From Vandiemenella viatica (Eukaryota > Arthropoda > Insecta > Orthoptera > Morabidae), in contig JARYHS010011408.1 of NCBI GenBank assembly GCA_031002005.1, positions 222,249,473-222,313,472 of the forward strand: DNA of 64,000 nt. Direction: 5' to 3'. Below the pieces are notes generated by a model. The model made no database searches and was not told where the DNA came from. It worked only from the letters and a program-made list of their open reading frames with translations. Below are positions 44,265-57,079 of this stretch, piece after piece. Within the stretch, counting starts at the first letter, position 1, and each line of letters begins with the position of its first letter. Position numbers and translations under genes: made by a program.

Positions 44265-45605
44265 TTTAATTGCTGTCATCAGTCTTTTGACTGGCTTGAT
44301 GCAATCCTCCATCCCTTCCTATCCTGTGCTAACCTCTTCATCTCTACATATCCCTTACAGCCCACGTCCTCAATTGCCTGCTTCATATTTTCTAATCTCT
44401 GTCTTCCCCTACAGTTCTTACCTTCGACTGTTCCCTACACCAGCAAATTAAGCAATCCAGAATGTCTCAAAATATGACCTACCAGCCTGCCTCTTCTTTC
44501 TGTAAGTTTCTTCCGCAAATTTCTTTCTCAATCATAATTTCCAAAACTCGTTCATTTCTTACATTGTCTGTCCACTTAATTTTCAGCATTCTTCTGTAGC
44601 ACCACATTTCAAATGCTTCAATTTTCCTTCTTTTCGGTATCCCTAAAGTCCATGTTCCATGTCTCGCTATCGTAAAGTGCTGTGCTCCACACATAGATTT
44701 TTAAAAAGTTTTTTTTCTAATTCCTGGATCAATATTTGAAACTAAAAGGTTTCTCTTTTTCATTAAGGCTCTTTTTGCTAGTGTTTTTCTGCTTATAATA
44801 TCATTCCTTCTTCGGCCATCGGTTGTAATTTTGCTTCCCATGTAACAGAATTCACTTACTTCTCCTATTTTATTCGATCCTATTTTTATATTTAGTCTAC
44901 TAGTATTGGTATCATTTCTGCTACATTTCATCACTTTTGTCTTGCTTTGATTTATATTCAGTCCAAAATCTTCCTTCAGTATTTTGTTCATGCCATTCAG
45001 TAATTTCTCAATATCCTCAGCCCTTTCTGCTAACAAGACAATGTCATCAGCAAATCGTAGCATACTGATTTTTTCTCCCTGAACACTTACTTTTTTTTTT
45101 TTTACTTTTTATTTTACGCCTCGTCGACGGCTAAGGTCATTAGAGATTGTATGGGACTGGGGACAAGGAATGGGAAGGAACTCGGCCATGGCCTTTTGAA
45201 GGAAGTATACCGGCATTCGCCTGGAATGGTTTGGAGAAACCATGGAAAACCCAAATCTGGATACCCGGACGGGGATTCGAACCCGCGTCCTCCAGAATGC
45301 GAGGCCACAACGTTAACCACTCACCCACCACGCTCGGTCTGAACACTTACACCACATGAAAATTTTTCTTTTACTTACTTTATTGCTTCCTCTACACTCA
45401 AGTTAAATATTAACGGGGATAGACTACAACCTTGTCTCACACCCTTCTTAACTGATGCTTGTCTCTCATGATTCTCTACTTTTATGACAGCCACTTGATT
45501 CTTATACAGTTTGTAAAGTATTCTTCTGTCTCGATACTTTAGACCCGACTTCTTTAAAATTTTGAACATCTTGTCCCACCTAACATTATCAAAAGCAGTG
45601 AGAAT
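44265..45605 (-). pseudogene. RTE-type LINE, RT to 3' end, split by a SINE
   Basis: The best-preserved LINE of the window. On minus, in order: MFKILKKSGLKYRDRRILYK, VRQGCSLSPLIFNLSVEEAI (the RQGC-LSP motif), an in-frame TAA, KEKFSCGVSVQGEKISMLRF, ADDIVLLAERAEDIEKLLNG (catalytic ADD intact), GLNINQSKTKVMKCSRN, FCYMGSKIT, ISRKTLAKRALMKKRNLLVS, and IEAFEMWCYRRMLKIKWTDN. The 3' end is ctgtcatcagtcttttgact on the plus strand. A SINE-A at 45091-45338 interrupts it; joining across one TSD copy keeps the reading frame. The N-terminal endonuclease is absent. Confidence 0.9.
45091..45338 (-). mobile_element. SINE-A, full length, perfect TSD, inside the RTE
   Basis: Perfect 12 bp duplication ctgaacacttac at 45079-45090 and 45339-45350. 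Poly-T at the left, intact B-box region (ggggattcgaacccgcgtcc) and A-box region at the right. The target lies 10 codons before the RT catalytic ADD. Confidence 0.94.
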
Positions 45606-45609
45606 GTGT

Positions 45610-46439
45610 TACTATCTTCTAGCGATTAATTTTATTCGTCTTAACCGTGTATTAGAATTTGTTCCCTAACGAAAAAAAGTAATTATAACACATTGTAAAT
45701 GAGCTTAATAGCGAAATATGGATTTTTCATAACTACTATCATTTGTCAGGCTTATATGATACTTACCTCTAATGAAGGTTACATGATCTGTTAAAATATT
45801 GGGATGAACAAAGACTACAACATACAGAACTGATTAGTCCGACAGTGAAGAGAGGGTGTTAAAATTAATGTACTTCAGTCTCGAAGAACGTTTATTTCAC
45901 AACGTTTTTGTCGCTAATGTTCATCCCAGTGAATGACACATACAATTGGTGGATTCATCTCGTAATAACAGCAAAACAGTTCCAAGGCTCTTATCATGGT
46001 AGTATAATTCTTCTGTCTATCTATCAAGTTGTAACAGCTATTGAAAAGTTCACGAGAGCAAGAAAATTAGAATTACACGTCCTTTGGCTTAAACATGTAT
46101 GCGGATAGCAAACGTCGCCTACGACTGTTTCGCACTCACTAGCAGTTAATTTGCTGAGAAATAATGATTTTCAAAACATCAGTATATAGAATGTCGATTT
46201 TTTTATGAACCGTACAGCATAACAGGGTTTTGTAAGTAATCAAATGACTCCTTATGTCCAGGTTTAGTTTCAAATAGCAAATTTTGGAATTATATAATTG
46301 TAAGATTGGATACCAAATGATTAGTGTGAGAAGAATATTTGACACTATGAAACACATACGAAAACTTACATTTTATACATACTAACTTCTACTCGTGTTC
46401 ACAGTGTAGAAAATAAGTTAAATCTAGTTCTAAAATGAT
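45610..46439. other. Gene-free stretch
   Basis: AT-rich, nothing recognised. Confidence 0.5.
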
Positions 46440-46900
46440 TTCTAAATATGCTTTAATACACAGTCCGGTGTTGGTGAGATGTCTGTGTGGGCTAGCGAGA
46501 TGATAAATTCGTGTGGATCCGTGTGCATTAATGAGTATATCTTTGTATCTGGTTGTGTGATGATGTCATTACGTATTCACGTATGCTGATGAATTTGTGT
46601 TTGGTGTGTGGGATGTACGTTGTGTTGTGTGTCTTGTGAGTTGTAAGTGTGTTTTTTGTCTGTAAGTGGTGAGTGTGAGTTTGTTGGTGAGGATCTGTAG
46701 GTTATTTAGTGAGTTAGTGTCTTGATGAATTAGCGTTTGTGTGTGTGCATTACATTTGCTGATGGATATCTGTGTGTTTGTGTGGTGTATAGCAGGAGTG
46801 CGCTTGTGTGTGTGTTTAAATATTGTGGTTGCGTTCTATATGTGGTTTGAAGTGTTTGGTGTTTGATATTGGGTGTATGTTTTTTGGTGTATGTGGATGG
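46440..46900 (+). repeat. GT-rich strand-asymmetric low-complexity tract
   Basis: The plus strand is dominated by G and T with almost no C (gtgtgtgtgtttaaatattg, gtgagtgtgagtttgttggt). There is no fixed repeat unit. It may be an eroded (TG)n or a skewed single-strand tract. Confidence 0.6.
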
Positions 46901-47084
46901 TAGGGATATGTCTGCATCAGTGTATCAGAAACGTGAGTAACAAAGTACAGAATGAAAACAGAGCTTTGAAACTTAGTGACGAAACTCTTCAAGGTTGTTA
47001 TACGTCATTGCTGCGTGCATATATTAATCGCGTGATCAAACAGCAGGCACAATCTTTGAGTTAGAAATCAAAAATCACACATCG

Positions 47085-47245
47085 TAGAGCACAGGAATTT
47101 ATGAAAGCGTATCTTGACTTTCGGAATACCAGAAATAAAGAAAAGTGAAATGTGGAGGATGATATTAACAAATGGAGTACGAAATGATCATGTTTCGGAA
47201 ATTGATGAGTGAGGAAAGGAGAATCGATCAGAAATACAAGACAGG
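47085..47245 (+). pseudogene. RTE-type LINE, small C-terminal relic
   Basis: Frame pieces GIPEIKKSEMWRMILTNGVRN and DHVSEIDE correspond to the IP--KKIEAFEMWC-RRML-I-WTD-VRN--VLEI segment of the 42 and 44 kb copies. Only ~160 bp with shifts. Weak, but the order of residues fits. Confidence 0.5.
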
Positions 47246-47420
47246 AAGGTTTGACACATTTCAAGACATGGCGTATAGGTTAATTTGTAAGTGGGGCGAA
47301 AAGTCTGGGATACGATTAGAGCAAGAAGTCAAAGACAAGAACATGTTTAACAAAGAAACAAGAGCTTATGTTATAATGGGTATGTTGAGATGGAAACATC
47401 AAGGGGTAAAAACTGAATAG

Positions 47421-48375
47421 CTTTAAAAAAAATATTAATGGACGATTAAACATAAACTTAGCCAAGATAGTTTCATAAACGTTCAATAGCAATGACGACA
47501 GAAATATTGAACTACGTACGTGCGGAAAGCTTTAGGGACAAGAAATAAAATTATCTTATTTATATAGCAGAATAAATGATGGCTGACGCAAGCAGGATAT
47601 CTAAATGCGACTAGCACTAGGCATTCTAGTTCAAAAGTAGGATCCTTATAATGTCAGACTTTGATGCAAGAAACGGAAGGAATTTTCTACTCTTACAAAT
47701 ATGAGGCATTTAGAATTTAGTTTTATGTTGACACAAAGTATAGATGAAAAATTTGAATGCATGTAACAAATAATTAATGAATCAGGTTGTAACGAATATC
47801 TGGACGAAAGAAATAAGATCATGATAGCTGAATCAAACCACCAGAGAGAAATACGGAAAAAACCTACTAAAACAAGAGAAACCACGAACAATTTGGACTT
47901 TTCAGTATCTCCACATGACATAATAAAACAAACCGAGTGTTGAATGAAAATAGATGTTAGTTGTTTGAAATACGTAAGGCTTCACAGTGATAAATTACAG
48001 CTCTTTAAACTATTCGTGTCATTAACCACCAATATTCTCATTTCTTGCTTTTAGAAGCGGGTGATTCAGTACTTCTATACACCTACAGGTCTCGAATTAA
48101 ATTGGTCAGAATAGACGTAGATGTAGCAGTAGTGAACAAAAGACTTAAAAAGGCAGCAAGAAACAGAGTGCGAACGTAGTAAGTCAGGAGACCGGAAATG
48201 GTGATGGCGTTGCTCACGGACCAGGCTAATAACTGCAGAACACTCGGCGCCTACAAAAAATGGCCCCACACGCCGTGGCCACCAAACCTATAAATGGCTG
48301 GGACATAAAACATAATATATACGAGTAATTCACACCATTATTTCCAAGGTAATGCAGACTGATTATAAGTAGACT
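47421..48375. other. Gene-free stretch
   Basis: Nothing recognised. Confidence 0.5.
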
Positions 48376-48612
48376 TTTTTTTGTTTCGGGATTTACGCCT
48401 CATCGACGTCAAGGTCATTACGAGCGGGAAAGGATTAGGGGAAAGGAACGGAAAGGAATTCGGCCATGGCTTTTTGAAGGAACCATACGGCATTCATCTG
48501 GATTGATCTTGGGAAACCATAGAAAACCCAAATTTAGATGGCCGGACGGGGATTCGATTCCGCGTACTACCGAATGCGAGGCCAGAGCGTTACCACTCAC
48601 CCATAACGCTCC
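48376..48612 (-). mobile_element. SINE-A, short TSD
   Basis: Poly-T, acgcctcatcgacgtcaagg, ggccggacggggattcgatt, and tRNA head. gtagact occurs at 48369-48375 and 48613-48619, a 7 bp candidate duplication. Confidence 0.88.
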
Positions 48613-48619
48613 GTAGACT

Positions 48620-49640
48620 AAAATGAAGATTCTACCATCTCATTCGGATGTTGTGGCGTATAAAATTAAAATGGTCGTGAAAGTTTTAACATTGGTAGAC
48701 AGGTTTTCTAAATTGTAGATCTTCGGTGTAGAAGAATTTAGGTAGTCTCAAGTAGTCTTGTAACCATCTTAATTAAAAATTACCAATGTGTAGTGGTTGG
48801 GATTTGAAGTTATCCGACAGTTACAACTAAAGAATCACGTTTTCTGAATTGTATAAATGTTCCCAGAAACGTCTATTGGAAATACGAATAGCAAACATTT
48901 TCTCGGCCGAGTTTTTAGCTGAACAAAGTCTCCAAATGACCAGACTGTGTGTCACAAGCCTGGGTTAGTAATATACTGCTGATCATGATCGGTTGGTCGC
49001 ATGGGAGCTCCCTAAGAGATTTCGCAAGTATATGCCGTAAGTTCTGGAACCTGTTTCACTCTCTTCCCTCTCCGAAAGCCATTACTCAGTCTACTTACAC
49101 ATCTACAACGGTATCTAACACAAGGAGAAACTGAATCAGCGCATTGCTTAGTGCTCCTTACGGATGATCTGAATCAATCACTGGGTTGCACACAAAAAGA
49201 ATAATGTATATTACTGTATAAATTATAGGACTACTGTACTTACGACAATAGCGTCAAACAAATGGAATTTGAATAAGAAATAATGTAATAGTAAAAAGTA
49301 AATATATGAAGCAACATTTTCGAATTGATTTGGAGATTAAGGAAAAGAACCGGTTTACTGACTTGACTTTACAAAATTTCTTGAGTCTCTTTCCAAATGC
49401 CACTTTTTAAATAAAACAAATACCAGATAGTTATGATTCCTAAATTCTTTCAGGATATCGGGGACGAGTCTGAACATTATTGACAGACAATTTTTTATAA
49501 ATGAGATCAAAATCTACTCGAACTGATGACTGTGTTCATGTTCTTCTTATGCAGTCATTATTATTTTCTTCAATTTAGGTACACCCGTCCTTCTAAGATC
49601 TCGTTTTAATGAAAATATTCGACATAACTAACTTATATTC
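48620..49640. other. Gene-free stretch
   Basis: Nothing recognised. Confidence 0.5.
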
Positions 49641-49653
49641 TTATGCAGTGATT

Positions 49654-51621
49654 TATTTATTTAGCTTATGGCCATTGCACAAAATAATACAATTTAAGAT
49701 TAAATTACAATTAAAATTTAAAATTAACATGGTGAAGCCAATCTAAAGCTTCATTTGATTTATTAATAAAATCTATCGGTGATCCCCTGAAGGCTCGAAG
49801 TGGGCAGTCAAATATCACGTGACGGATGGTTTGCGTTTCCTCACCACAATCGCATCTCGTTGAATCTCTCATTCCCCATGTGCACAAAGATGAAGCAGAT
49901 CTGCCATGACCAGACCTAACTCTGTTAAGAGCTGCCCAGGTCTTGCGAGGAAGGTCGAGTCCCTTTAGTGCCTGTTGACTGTCAAACAGGGAGTGCCATT
50001 CTGGTGGGGCTGAGGCTATCCACTCCAATTTCCAAGCTTCTCTCCCATTAAAATTATCAGATATAATCTGTTTTACAGTTTTTACGCTTGGATTTCTTGA
50101 TTTAAGTCTCTCAAACTGATTATCCATGTCGTCTTGGATGGGCAGATCCAAGTTATGACAGATCTTATTATACTGGGCAATTAGGAGATTGTGTCATCTT
50201 ATTGTAGGCGGTTCGATGTTACACAAAACGGGTAGCCAGTACAGTGGAGTGGTCTTGATACATCCGCTAATTATTCGCATTGTCTGGTTCAAAACTGTGT
50301 CGATCTTTTTGACGTGGGTGCTATTTATCCAGACAGATGAGCAGTACTCAGCTGCAGAATACTCAAGGCTCAGTGCTGATGTGCGAAGTGTGGAGGTGGA
50401 TGCTCCCCAGGAGGTGCCAGTTAACTTCTGCAGAATATTATTCCTGGTTCTTAGTTTTGCTGCAAGGTTGTTTAGATGTTTATTGTACGACAAGGTACGA
50501 TCCATTACGACTCCCAAATACATGGGGAAGGGGTTGTGTCGGAGGGGAGTGCCATCAAGAAAAACATCAAGTGAGAGATTCGCCGCCGGATTGTTAAGAT
50601 GGAAGATGCTAGTTTCCGTCCTGCTGGAACTGGGTACGAGACGACATTTCCTAAAATAGTTGCTCAGGGTTTTGAGGTCTGCTGTTAAGCTATTTTCAAT
50701 TTGCTGAACGTTATCAGATTACAAATGAATTCAATGTTATCAGATTGTTGTACTACTGCCAGATCGTCAGCATAAGAGAACTGTCTGGATTCTGTTTGAG
50801 GAATGTCGGAAATATAAACATTAAAAAGAAGTGGTGGCAAGAACTGAACCTTGAGGCAGACCATTATTCACCCTTCTTACTTTGCTTATCTTACTGTCTG
50901 AGACAACCTGGAAAGTTCGGTTAGCTAGCATGGTATTGATCAGACAAGTGATTTTTTTGTACTTCAAAATGTTCAGCAGTTTGTATACCACGCCCTCTCG
51001 CCACACTGTATCGTAGGCTGCGGTAAGGTCAACAAAATACAGCACCAGTCTTCAATGGTCTCTCGAATCCTACTTCTATGTGAGTTGCCAAGGCCAGGAC
51101 CTGATACTCGCAGTATCTTGCAGGTCTAAAACCTGCCTGTTCAACTGGGAGGTTTGCGAAAATAATTGGACTGATTCTATTGTAAATGATCCTTTCAAAT
51201 AGCTTGTAAGTAGTACTTAGCAGTGAAATAGGTCTAAAATTCTCTGGAACTTCAGGGTTTTTTTCCAGGCTTCAGAATGGCTATGATCTTTGCCCGTTGA
51301 AACTTTGCAGGAATGTCACTTGTCTGTAGTATGTTAGTAAAGACGCAGGTCAACCATTTTTTGGTATGTTTTCCACAGTGTGTGAGGAACTCTGGGTGAA
51401 CTTCATCAAAACCTGGAGCCTTCCCATTCTTCATTTGTTTGATGGCCCTTGCCACCTCTATATCGGTGACAGGGGATGAGAGGTTTTTAGGGGCAGAGTA
51501 CAATCTTTTTAGATGGAACAATTGTTTTTTCACTTCCTGAGTACGATCTTTATCGGCGCTCACTCTAGACATGTTGGCAAGTCGACTTGCTATTTGGTCT
51601 GCTTGAAGGTTATGTGAGGTT
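49654..51621 (-). pseudogene. Jockey-type LINE, 5'-truncated, copy C with TSD
   Basis: A 1968 bp truncated insertion flanked by a perfect 13 bp duplication ttatgcagtgatt (49641-49653 and 51622-51634). On minus: VARAIKQMKNGKAPGFDEVH (finger motif NGKAPG-D), FQRAKIIAILKPGKKP, LYFVDLTAAYDTVWREGVVY (palm D motif), VNNGLPQGSVLATT, MYLGVVMDRTLSYNKHLNNL (YLG thumb), LTGTSWGAST, and a tail ending GMRDSTRCDCGEETQTIRHV-IFDCP. The segment carrying the YADD box at ~50760-50800 is in another frame (tatgctgacgat on minus). Frameshifts separate the blocks. The endonuclease part is missing. Confidence 0.9.
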
Positions 51622-51634
51622 TTATGCAGTGATT

Positions 51635-53585
51635 ACAACGCTTAAATAAAAAAATTAAAGCAGTTATGAACTTACTGGCAACATGTTCAGATTGCAAAAT
51701 TTGTTTAGATTTGTTTCCAAATCAAACAGCTAACTGGTAGTAACTTCCAAATTCACGAAAAAATATACAATACTTACAAACAATACTAAACTAAGCTGTG
51801 CAGTTGCTTTTTGTTGAGTAAGGAACAAAAAGTAAATCTATCAAAGAATAAAATAACAATCGGTTTGATTCACATGTGAATTTTGAATTATGAACAACGT
51901 TCTTTACATTTCAGAAGACAGTCAACTTCCCGTAGTAAGTAAATGGTACAAAACAATGTAGTAAGTATAAAGTTTTAGAGTACGTTTGAAACCAAATTGT
52001 AAATATCATTCCTGCAGTTTCTGTAATCGCACAGTACACGAGCAGCTTCATATTTACAAGCTATAAATAATAATTTCGTGTGATCTCAAAGACCTAGTGG
52101 CAGGGTAGCTACCTGGCTTTGTAATGCGCCTCTATCGCAGCCGACTGACCAAACCCGGTAATCCCACCAGACAACGAAGACCTACAATTTATCGTGAAAT
52201 TCGAATCACGGAGCATCCTACCATCTTCACGTTAACAAAGCAGAGCTTTGCGAGAAATGAACGTCAGTTTAAGATCCTTAAAAATTCCAACTGATACCGG
52301 GATCCGAAACGAGGATCTTCCGTAGCCCATTCAAGCGCCTTAAGCTATAAAAATTATATGCTGCAACGCAGACAGTGATTTTGAACATACGAACACGAAG
52401 GAAATATGGAGATTGTAGATCATAGTGTTCTGTACGCCAAACAAATAATTAGGCTAAGATACAACTGTAATCATTTATGTGTTGAAAACGTGAATTTTAA
52501 GATGTAAAAACAGCTGATTAAATTTTTATCTTAAGCCCATTTATAAGAGTAAGAATATTGTGCAAGAAAGGCGTGCAGAAATTTCATTACCGGTACGTCT
52601 ATCGATTAGTTGATCCTCAAGTCTGCAATTATTGTAGATGTGACTGTGTGAAAATTCAGTATATTAGCCTAGTCCAACCAAATGTCGGTCTCTGCATTAA
52701 AGGATACAGTAAGTTTCCATAATGGCTATCCGGGGTAATGGCTTTGGGCATCCTGTCTCCCTTTGGTTTGGAAACAATCCAAAAGGCAGATAAAAAAATA
52801 TGTATTGAAAGAAATGGGAAACTACAATGTTATATACCGAAAAGGTATACGGAAGTAATGTGACATTCTGATATCACATAATGATAGCTTTGTCTTTTTA
52901 CCAACAAATATAGCTAATAGAGATTGACTGCACAGAAAGGAGTCCCCAGAAAGTGTGGAATCTCTGATGTTTTAATAACGCTGGTAGGTTAGAGAATCCA
53001 AATACAAAGATTTATTTATTCAGCTAACATTAGCAAATATCTATATATAAAAAAGAGAGAACTATAAATAAGAAAGAGAACACAATTAAAATTGCTGCCC
53101 GGTAAAATACTGACATCTGATGCACATTTAGTGTCGCTTGAACCAGATCTTCTGCTGTGAAATTCGCTGGACATAATCTGCACCGAATAAGATAAGCATT
53201 AATCTGTTCTTCACCACCACGCAGTGTGGTTTCCATATTGATCTTGAGTCTTTCGGAAGAGTAGGGCTGAATTGTCCGGCACCGCGTTTCACTTTCTCGC
53301 TTCTTCCATTTTTATTCATTCACACCACAGTTCACTGAACATACTCATATCATAGCTATTCACACAAGACAACGAACACGTAAATTTCCATCACTGGAGA
53401 AGTGAAGGGAAAAACACTCCAGTTTAAATTTACTGAGAGAAAGTACCTGACGTACAGTAGAAAAAGAAGAGAATTGCATGATGGCAACAACTTGAACTGT
53501 AGAGTGCTGAGAAAACAAGAAGATGCTGATATGGATTGTGTAAGGATTCTAATTTGATTTTATGGCTCTGTGAGAGTATTGTGGG
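51635..53585. other. Gene-free stretch
   Basis: No family recognised. 52080-52345 has tRNA-like hints on the minus strand (agcttaaggcgcttgaatgg, ttcggatcccggtatc) and could be an old SINE; too weak to call separately. Confidence 0.4.
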
Positions 53586-53589
53586 AAAG

Positions 53590-53765
53590 AAACAAGCAGG
53601 AATTTGGCTATGGCCTTTTATAGGCGTCATCCCGGCATTTGCCTGGAGTGATTTCGGGAAACGACAGAAAACCGAAATCTGAATGATAGGACGAGGGATC
53701 GAACTCGCTTCCTCACGAGTGGCGGTACAGAACCTAAACCGCTCATCGATTAAAGTCCGGTGATG
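53590..53765 (-). mobile_element. SINE-A, diverged partial
   Basis: ggcatttgcctggagtgatt, tcgggaaacgacag, and a decayed B-box region (gggatcgaactcgc). No TSD. Confidence 0.75.
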
Positions 53766-54664
53766 TGGATTTGAAATATTTCAATTTAAACAGAGCAATA
53801 ATGACAGACGATATTCGCTTATAACTGCTGAAAAATCTTGAGGAAGGCGATATTAAATGATCATTCAGTTTGATCGCAAAAACTTACGAAACACGAAATA
53901 TCCCAAAAGTTCTAATGATAAAAGTGTTATCTTCACAGTTCAGAAATAAGTACAACCCAATAAATTTAAAATCATCATCCATTACATGACATCAAATGCT
54001 TCAAAATTACCAACTATAGTTATGTACGGAAGAATAGAAAACAACATGGAAAAGGCACTCAGTAAACTCGAATCTTATGAATTTTGATTACGATTATATT
54101 TGCCTTTTATGCACCGAAAATACCACCCAAAAAAAATCTTGTGTGGAAATTGTATCATAAAATACAACAAAAAAATCATTAAAGAATATTTTTTAAATAC
54201 CGAGTGGTAGTTTAACGAAAACAAATTTATAAAAGAAAACCTGTCATCGTTCTAAATAATCTGTGGAAAGATACGTAAAGCGATTGAAAATCACTGTGCT
54301 TTGGACAAAGAAATGAAATCCAAACCATGGTCGTGTATCTGCAATGTATGGCTACAAAATGTGCATTATAAAGAGACAGAAAGTTACAGACTTGTGACGT
54401 GACTGAATAAAGTGTGCCTCTACGAAAGAAATCTTAATTACTTAACCTATACAACAATAAAAGACTACGAAAAAAAACGAATCTCCGCTGATGTCCAATT
54501 CAAGCTACCAGGAGGATTAATTGATAGTAAAAAACGCCAAAGCAACTGTTCTTTTTTACTTTTTAACTGCCGTACGAGTTTTATCTCTCATCAAGACGTT
54601 GAAATGTACACTTATTTACAACTTATTAAATCGTGTTTGAGGTAGTCTTTAAAGTAGGAGGCTG
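53766..54664. other. Gene-free stretch
   Basis: AT-rich, nothing recognised. The open frame 54412-54645 has no known motif. Confidence 0.5.
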
Positions 54665-54935
54665 GTTGCCGGTCAGGTTGATAACCCGCACATGTTCGGC
54701 GGGGCTGCCTTGGCGCCGCGACCGGTTCCGCCAGCCGTATTTATAACGCCCGACGCCCTTTTTTCTTCCCTTTTCGTACCTCGCTGCGCGGCGTGGCGTC
54801 CCCGTCCTTAATGAGGGGAATGACAGAGGCAGCGCAGCTCCTCCCTTTTCCTGTCGATTGAGCCGCTCTGCCCAGCCGCCTACGTGCCCAGGCCGCCCAC
54901 GCAGCCGGCATATTTTGTCGGAAAGTTGCTACCAG
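54665..54935. promoter_or_regulatory. GC-rich island with TATA-like box
   Basis: CpG-rich (ggcgccgcgaccggttccgc) with tatttataac at about 54736-54745, which could serve as a TATA-type element on the plus strand. No downstream exon can be identified. Composition-based call. Confidence 0.3.
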
Positions 54936-55124
54936 CTTCAAAGTCGCCCTAGCTTGGAACAATACGAAGCACCACTCACGCATATGTTGTACATTACTTT
55001 TTGTGAAAATTGCTATACCAAGAGGGAGACATGTGATTACAATGAAATTGATTCCACAAATTAGAGACATAATAATATACAAATGATTAGAATTATAGAA
55101 CTGTACATACACTCTGACGGGGAG

Positions 55125-56110
55125 AATTCAGTGCGGTGTAAAGCAGCCAAGTGCTGCAATCAAAGCCTTGCTGCCGGGGGTCACCTTTCACGCGGTTTGT
55201 AGGCGCGTCCGTAATGAATAAGCAGAGGTTGCAGGCGCACCAGTTGCCGACCAACCATATCCCAGACATGTTCGATGGCGACAGGTCAGGCGAACGTTAA
55301 GGCCAGGGAAGCAGTGGTTCCCGTCGTTCTTCGAAGAACGCTTGCATATTCCTCGCCATGTGAGACCAGAAATTGTCCTATGAAATATAGCATATGTACC
55401 TGCAGAAGAGGCAGTGTCTCTGGTTCTAAAACCTACCTGATGTAGCGGTTGCTGTTCAGATTGCCCTCAGTACATATAAGGCAAGATTGCATGTTATAAC
55501 CAATGGCGTCTCAAACTATTACACTTGGCATTTGTGCGTTATGGTGCTCTACAATGTAGTCTATCCGATTTCGTTCACCGCGATAGCGTCTAACAAGTAC
55601 GTGGCTATCGCTGTAGGACAATTTGAAGCGGAACTCATTTGAAAACAATATATTTTACCACTCAGCTCACCATTACCCATTGCAGTCTAAGGCATTGGTG
55701 GTTTATGGTCAACTAGTGCATGCTTGCAACAAGTACAGCCCTCAATAGACGGCGTCGAACTATCGACGCAGACATGCCCACTCCCCGTTACAATGCTCCA
55801 ACGTCTATCCAACACTGTGGACGAAGCTGTTCTGTCGGTTACGGCCATGAGGACAAAATAGCGGTCATCCCGTGCTATTGTCACATTGTGTGATCCAATA
55901 CTTGCTGGTTGCTGTGTACTGGTTCCAACACGCGTCACTGTCGCAGCAACGTCCCCTGTACAAGTCGCAATGTTGCGGTAAGACAAATCCGTTTACCAGA
56001 GATTAACCATTTTGTCGCGTTAGAACTCACTCACACGCTGATATTTCGCCCTTTGACGTCGATCGTGTATACTGGAACTTGACTGCACATTTCCACTTCG
56101 CTTGACGGTT
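55125..56110 (-). pseudogene. Tc1-like transposase, dead
   Basis: Minus-strand Tc1-like DDE transposase in pieces. First an HTH region: LSYRNIATCTGDVAATVTRV, then TIARDDRYFVLMAVTDRTAS. Next the catalytic domain: FSNEFRFKLSYSDSHVLVRR, where the expected FSDE has Asn in place of the catalytic Asp; YRGERNRIDYIVEHHNAQMP; SVIV followed by a TGA where Trp is usual, then AIGYN; and CTEGNLNSNRYIR. A second frame holds QDNFWSHMARNMQAFFEERR, with the DN motif intact. An IEHVWD block follows for the third catalytic region. One catalytic Asp lost plus stops and frameshifts make it inactive. TIRs were not found. Confidence 0.88.
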
Positions 56111-56685
56111 CTGCACGTCTGGCGCAATACTGACCTGTTCGCTGTGGGCCTACGTGCAATCTTAATTCCTTATTTTGGTTCCACTGTTCTCCAAATTCTC
56201 AGATTTTGCAGTGACTTATACCATTCCTTCTATGTGATGTATATACGAGGATGGTCTAAAAGTTTTCGGTTTGAAGTATAGTCTATTTCTTGCTCGTGCA
56301 GTAACGGTCAGCAAATTTTCGTGAAATTTTATGTTTGGTAGCTTGCTGATAACACCACCATGTATAGTTTCGCATGGTGGAACCGTTAGAGTTATATGGA
56401 TCAACGTTTTAAATGTGAAATTTTGTATAGACTTGCGGTAAGGAAAACCATTCGCCTGAAGAAGAACGGAACAGATTGAAATTATAGATCAGTAGAGGAA
56501 GTATAAAATACTGAGAATTGAAACTCTGCTGATATATACAAATGTAATAAATAGGAAACGTTAGAAAATAACAGCGACGAGAGATTGAAAAAATGAAGAC
56601 TATAAGTTTATGAATATCTACCAGACCTATCCTGTTTCGCACTTTTCTGCTATCATTCTGAATGATGTAAATTCCCTCTAACAAA
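56111..56685. other. Gene-free stretch
   Basis: Nothing recognised; may include the decayed 5' side of the Tc1-like element. Confidence 0.4.
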
Positions 56686-56689
56686 TCCA

Positions 56690-56890
56690 GGCGTGTGAGC
56701 AGTTAATGCAAGGTCCTGGCATTCGAGTTCGATCACCGGTATGGCCATTCGGGCTTCGGTTTTATAAGCTTTAAATTCTTCAGGTGAAAGCGAGGAGAGC
56801 ACCATCAAAAGTCACAATCGAATTTCCTCCGGTCCCTTGTTCCCAATCGGCTCTCTCGATGTCGACGAACTGTAAAGCCCTAAAACTATT
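56690..56890 (+). mobile_element. SINE-A, strongly diverged
   Basis: ggcattcgagttcgatcacc, ggccattcgggcttcggttt and ctcgatgtcgacgaactgta remain. No TSD. Confidence 0.65.
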
Positions 56891-57079
56891 TTTATAAAGT
56901 CTGTAGAAATTTCTCACTTATATGATGCCCAGTAAAATTCTGTTCTTGAAACGGAATCTTCTACATCATCAATGTCAGTACATTCCTTTCTTTCCAACGC
57001 ACTGTAGTTGAAGTAATTACAGTCATTCGAGTACATTCTCTTTATGTTACCGTTTATCAGTCTGCTGTTTCTTCTGTGC

